From JACKAQ01 sp020634975 [NCBI: Calditrichia bacterium] (GTDB lineage Bacteria; Calditrichota; Calditrichia; RBG-13-44-9), in the NCBI GenBank assembly GCA_020634975.1, contig JACKAQ010000001.1, positions 2,232,001 through 2,296,000 on the forward strand: a stretch of DNA of 64,000 nt. Direction: 5' to 3'. Shown piece by piece: positions 61,088 to 64,000 of the stretch. The notes under the pieces were generated by a model that was not told the DNA's origin, made no database searches, and was given only the letters and a program-made list of their open reading frames with translations. The position numbers were made by a program, and so were the translations under genes. Within the stretch, counting starts at the first letter, position 1, and every line of letters begins with the position of its first letter.

Positions 61088-61229
61088 TAAACCCATATTG
61101 AGCTGCTCAAATGAGAGGTAACCTTCAATTTATTATTGAAATTGTCGAGAATGAGAGAGACAATTGTAATATGGATTCATAATTTTTAAAACAAAAGCAA
61201 AGCAAAACTTTCGCTGAAAATTGAGCATC

Positions 61230-63737
61230 ATGGAAAATTTTCTGGCTACCTCTCTCGAAATAAAAAAGATACGTATTCTCACTTTTGTTGCAGCAATACT
61301 AACGATTGTTATGGGGCTTTTGTATCATTACACGATGCCCGAAATTAACGATCCTGTTGAAGCTCGCGTGTTTTTAATACTCTTATCAATAAGCGCATTT
61401 GGGCTTTCGTTCAATAAACGATTTTCCCAACACTATTTAATCCCCTTTACCTACCTTTATATTTTTCTGTTAAACGCCATTCTAATGACGCTTAAAGGAA
61501 ACGATCTGGATGTATCTGAAGTGCGACTGGGATTTGTTATCCAGTTTTTGGCATGTACGGTTGTAATAAAACGGGCTTCTCATCTTACTGTTTTTTCTGC
61601 ACTTACTATTTTACTGCTTTTGTTTAACGGGTTGTTTGTTAATGGACAGATATTTCAACATTTGCATTTATCAAGCATGATTTTGATTGTTACCGCTCCT
61701 GCTGCCGTTGCCATGTATGTTAGGGACAAGCATATGAGCGATTTACGGAATACCACAAAAGCGCTGGAAGAGAATGAGAAAAAATTCCGGGCGCTTTCCG
61801 AAGCTTCACCGGCAGCAATATTTATTCACCGTGGGAAAAACTATTTATATGTAAATTCTGAATTTGAACATCTGTCCGGTTATACTCGAGAAGAACTTTT
61901 TGAAATGCCATTTTGGGAGCTGATCCATCCGGAAATGCGCGAGTTGATTAAAAATAGAGGTTTATCCCGTCTGAATAATTCTTCCAATGCCCCACCACAA
62001 TATGAATTAATGGTGCAGCCAAAAAATGGGTCTGTCGTATGGGTTTCGCTAAAAATAGTTGAAATTGAATACGAAGGAGAACCCGCTGTTTTGGGAACCG
62101 CATTTGATATAACCAACCATATGCGCATGGAAAATGAATTGATAAAAGCCAAAAATGATGCGGAAGCAGCGTCTCAGGCTAAAAGTGCATTTGTAGCAAC
62201 CATGAGCCATGAAATTCGCACACCGATGAATGGCATTATGGGAATGACCAGTCTGTTACTGGAAACCAAACTGGATAATGAACAGCGGGAATTTTCCAAC
62301 ACTGTGCGAAATTCAGCAGACGCATTGCTGGCAATCGTAAACGATATTCTGGATTTTTCCAAAATCGAAGCCGGGAAGATGGAGCTGGAGTATATCGATT
62401 TCGATTTACGCACAATGCTGGATGATATTGTAGATTTGCTCTCTTTTAAAGCTCAGGAAAAAGGAATCAATTTTTTCTGTACGCTTCAACCGGGACTTGA
62501 TGGATATGTTAACGGCGATCCGGGGCGGCTGCGACAAGTATTGATCAATTTGGCGAACAACGCCATCAAATTTACAGAAAAAGGCGAAGTGACCATATTC
62601 GGGGATTTGATTGAAAAAACGGATTCAGAGCTGCGATTTTTGTTTACGGTAAAAGATACCGGCATCGGTATCTCGAGCGATGCACAAGACAAACTTTTTC
62701 AATCTTTTTCACAGATCGATGCTTCCACCACTCGCAAATATGGGGGAACCGGGCTGGGTTTGGCAATTTCCAAACAGTTGGTGGAGCTGATGGGCGGTGA
62801 AATTACAATGGAAAGCATAGAAGGGAGGGGCTCCATTTTCCGGTTTAATGTGGTGCTTGGCACCCCCAAAAATGTGCCTGCGCAACCAAACCATTTTCAT
62901 GTGGACCTTAAAGATAAACGGCTTTTGGTGATTGAAGATCACCCCACCAATCGGCGAATATTACGGTTGCAATTGGAAAGCTGGGGTTGCGCCGTTGCCG
63001 AAGCTGCAAATGGAGAGGAAGCCTTGCAAATTCTTCGTCAGTCCACAATGGATGGCAAGCCGTTTGATATAGCCATACTTGACATGCAGATGCCCGGCAT
63101 GAGTGGTGAAAAATTAGGTAAGAAAATAAAGGAAGATACACTCATAAATGATTTGGCGCTGATTTTATTCACATCTGTTGGTCAGCGTGGCGATGCACAG
63201 GCAATGCAAAATATCGGTTTCCGGGCATATTTAACCAAGCCGCTAAAGCAATGGCAGCTCCATGACGTTTTGGTTACGATTCTTGGTCAGAGCAACGCAG
63301 CGGTTGATAATGTAACCATACTCACACGACACTCAATTGCCGAGCAACATCGCCGCAAATTGCATGTGCTGTTGGCAGAAGACAATGTTGTAAATCAAAA
63401 GGTCGCGTCGCGAATGCTGGAAAAACTGGGCTGCCGCGTTGATTGTGCCACAAATGGAAAAGAAGCTGTTACGGCAGTAAAATCAATTCCTTACGATCTG
63501 GTTTTTATGGATATGCAAATGCCTGAAATGGACGGTTTGGAAGCCACGCGGATCATTCGGTCATTGGATACCACAATCAGCGGAATCCCCATCATCGCAT
63601 TGACAGCGAATGCCATGAAAAGCGACAGAGATCGCTGCATTGATGCTGGCATGAACGATTATCTCAGCAAACCGGTGAAAAAGCCGGAATTGGCAGATAT
63701 TATGCAAAAATGGGTGCTAAATAAGCAAGATACTTAA
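61230..63737 (+). CDS. Hybrid sensor histidine kinase with two receiver domains
   Basis: From ATG 61230 (835 residues; TTG 61221 is an alternative) it has six N-terminal hydrophobic segments (about 12-165). A PAS domain (about 178-290; [20 protein letters not shown]) follows, then a HisKA with [20 protein letters not shown] (phospho-His327) and a HATPase_c with [20 protein letters not shown] and [19 protein letters not shown]. Two receivers come next: [12 protein letters not shown] to [12 protein letters not shown], and [18 protein letters not shown] to [19 protein letters not shown]. Both keep the phosphoacceptor Asp. No HPt domain is fused. The layout is that of BarA/LuxQ-type phosphorelay starters; the signal is unknown. 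Confidence 0.92.
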   Translation: MENFLATSLEIKKIRILTFVAAILTIVMGLLYHYTMPEINDPVEARVFLILLSISAFGLSFNKRFSQHYLIPFTYLYIFLLNAILMTLKGNDLDVSEVRLGFVIQFLACTVVIKRASHLTVFSALTILLLLFNGLFVNGQIFQHLHLSSMILIVTAPAAVAMYVRDKHMSDLRNTTKALEENEKKFRALSEASPAAIFIHRGKNYLYVNSEFEHLSGYTREELFEMPFWELIHPEMRELIKNRGLSRLNNSSNAPPQYELMVQPKNGSVVWVSLKIVEIEYEGEPAVLGTAFDITNHMRMENELIKAKNDAEAASQAKSAFVATMSHEIRTPMNGIMGMTSLLLETKLDNEQREFSNTVRNSADALLAIVNDILDFSKIEAGKMELEYIDFDLRTMLDDIVDLLSFKAQEKGINFFCTLQPGLDGYVNGDPGRLRQVLINLANNAIKFTEKGEVTIFGDLIEKTDSELRFLFTVKDTGIGISSDAQDKLFQSFSQIDASTTRKYGGTGLGLAISKQLVELMGGEITMESIEGRGSIFRFNVVLGTPKNVPAQPNHFHVDLKDKRLLVIEDHPTNRRILRLQLESWGCAVAEAANGEEALQILRQSTMDGKPFDIAILDMQMPGMSGEKLGKKIKEDTLINDLALILFTSVGQRGDAQAMQNIGFRAYLTKPLKQWQLHDVLVTILGQSNAAVDNVTILTRHSIAEQHRRKLHVLLAEDNVVNQKVASRMLEKLGCRVDCATNGKEAVTAVKSIPYDLVFMDMQMPEMDGLEATRIIRSLDTTISGIPIIALTANAMKSDRDRCIDAGMNDYLSKPVKKPELADIMQKWVLNKQDT

Positions 63738-63835
63738 ATTTGTGCAGCCAAAAGTTTTTTGTATTTCATCATGAAAACCAAATGATTAAATTTTTGTCGT
63801 TTGAGCAAAAAATGTAAAAAAAACCCATCGTAAAT

Positions 63836-64000
63836 ATGACATACACACCGCTGAAGTATTATTTCGGGAAAGATTTGGCTGAGCTGTTAAGTAGCAAAAT
63901 TACAGCCATCTATCCGTCCTTTGACGCTAAAGATTTCATTGAAACTGTTGCGAAGCGAGTTGATCCGCTGGAGCTGAAAGCGCGGGTTGAAGTCATTTCG
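63836..64000 (+). CDS. DNA alkylation repeat protein (start only)
   Basis: An open frame from ATG 63836 runs 55 codons to the window edge. It begins MTYTPLKYYFGKDLAELLSS, then ITAIYPSFDAKDFIETVAKR and LELKARVEVIS. This order (LKxxFxxxLxxxLAxxIxxxYPxFDxxxFI...LELKxRVxxIS) is typical of the N-terminus of HEAT-like DNA-alkylation-repeat proteins related to AlkC/AlkD glycosylases. Most of the gene, including any catalytic residues, is outside the window. Confidence 0.72.
   Translation, partial: MTYTPLKYYFGKDLAELLSSKITAIYPSFDAKDFIETVAKRVDPLELKARVEVIS

Overview
The window is a dense, protein-coding bacterial chromosome segment of moderate GC content. It is cut at both ends: a K+ channel gene runs off the left edge and a DNA-alkylation-repeat gene off the right. 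No tRNA, rRNA or CRISPR was seen. Several exported proteins end in a Por-type (T9SS type A) sorting domain opening with the YPNPFNP motif (genes at 12307, 24701 and 58290). Two SusC-like TonB receptors with carboxypeptidase-like N-terminal domains, Omp85/OmpA envelope proteins and many lipoproteins also point to a Gram-negative member of the FCB group. Calditrichota, KSB1 or Ignavibacteria-like lineages are the best guess. This is inference from protein style, not a phylogenetic placement.

Layout. (1) 0.4-4.2 kb: 23S rRNA uridine methyltransferase facing a TonB receptor. (2) 4.5-11.9 kb: a tight five-gene operon with OmpR-type regulator, sensor kinase, TolC-like channel, lipoprotein adaptor and RND pump, closed by a strong terminator. 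(3) 12.3-17.6 kb: a large secreted beta-propeller-like protein and a lipoprotein. (4) 17.9-22.9 kb: single-POTRA Omp85 barrel, DUF4390 protein, NtrY-like kinase and NtrX-like sigma-54 activator. (5) 23.0-28.4 kb: ECF sigma factor, RskA-like anti-sigma factor, secreted DUF4331 protein and a His-rich TPR protein. (6) 28.6-36.7 kb: an aromatic amino acid block. Here pheA plus an aminotransferase lie behind a Phe-rich leader peptide and attenuator, with trpD-trpC divergent and then aroB, an aroD-aroE fusion and aroK. (7) 36.8-47.6 kb: methyltransferase, macrodomain, MFS transporter, OmpA lipoprotein, NHLRC2-like protein, soluble TPR-histidine kinase, LysE exporter and S9 peptidase. (8) 47.7-56.6 kb: a stretch with many single-base frameshifts (serine ammonia-lyase, IS3-family remnant, DUF1569, second TonB receptor, DinB) interleaved with intact VOC and PolX genes. 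(9) 56.6-64 kb: class C beta-lactamase-like lipoprotein, STAS protein, secreted beta-helix protein, cupin, lipoprotein methyltransferase, hybrid kinase and the start of a DNA-alkylation-repeat gene.

The most informative regulatory element is a complete classical attenuator in front of pheA (30664-30855). It has a near-consensus promoter, a 22-codon leader peptide with seven Phe codons, mutually exclusive antiterminator and terminator stems, and then pheA and the aminotransferase. Intergenic spaces also carry at least four families of short dispersed repeats: heptamer GGATAAA/GGATGAA runs, CCGCAGAG inverted repeats, ATTCCTGCG...GCAGGAAT hairpins and GGGCGAAC hairpins.
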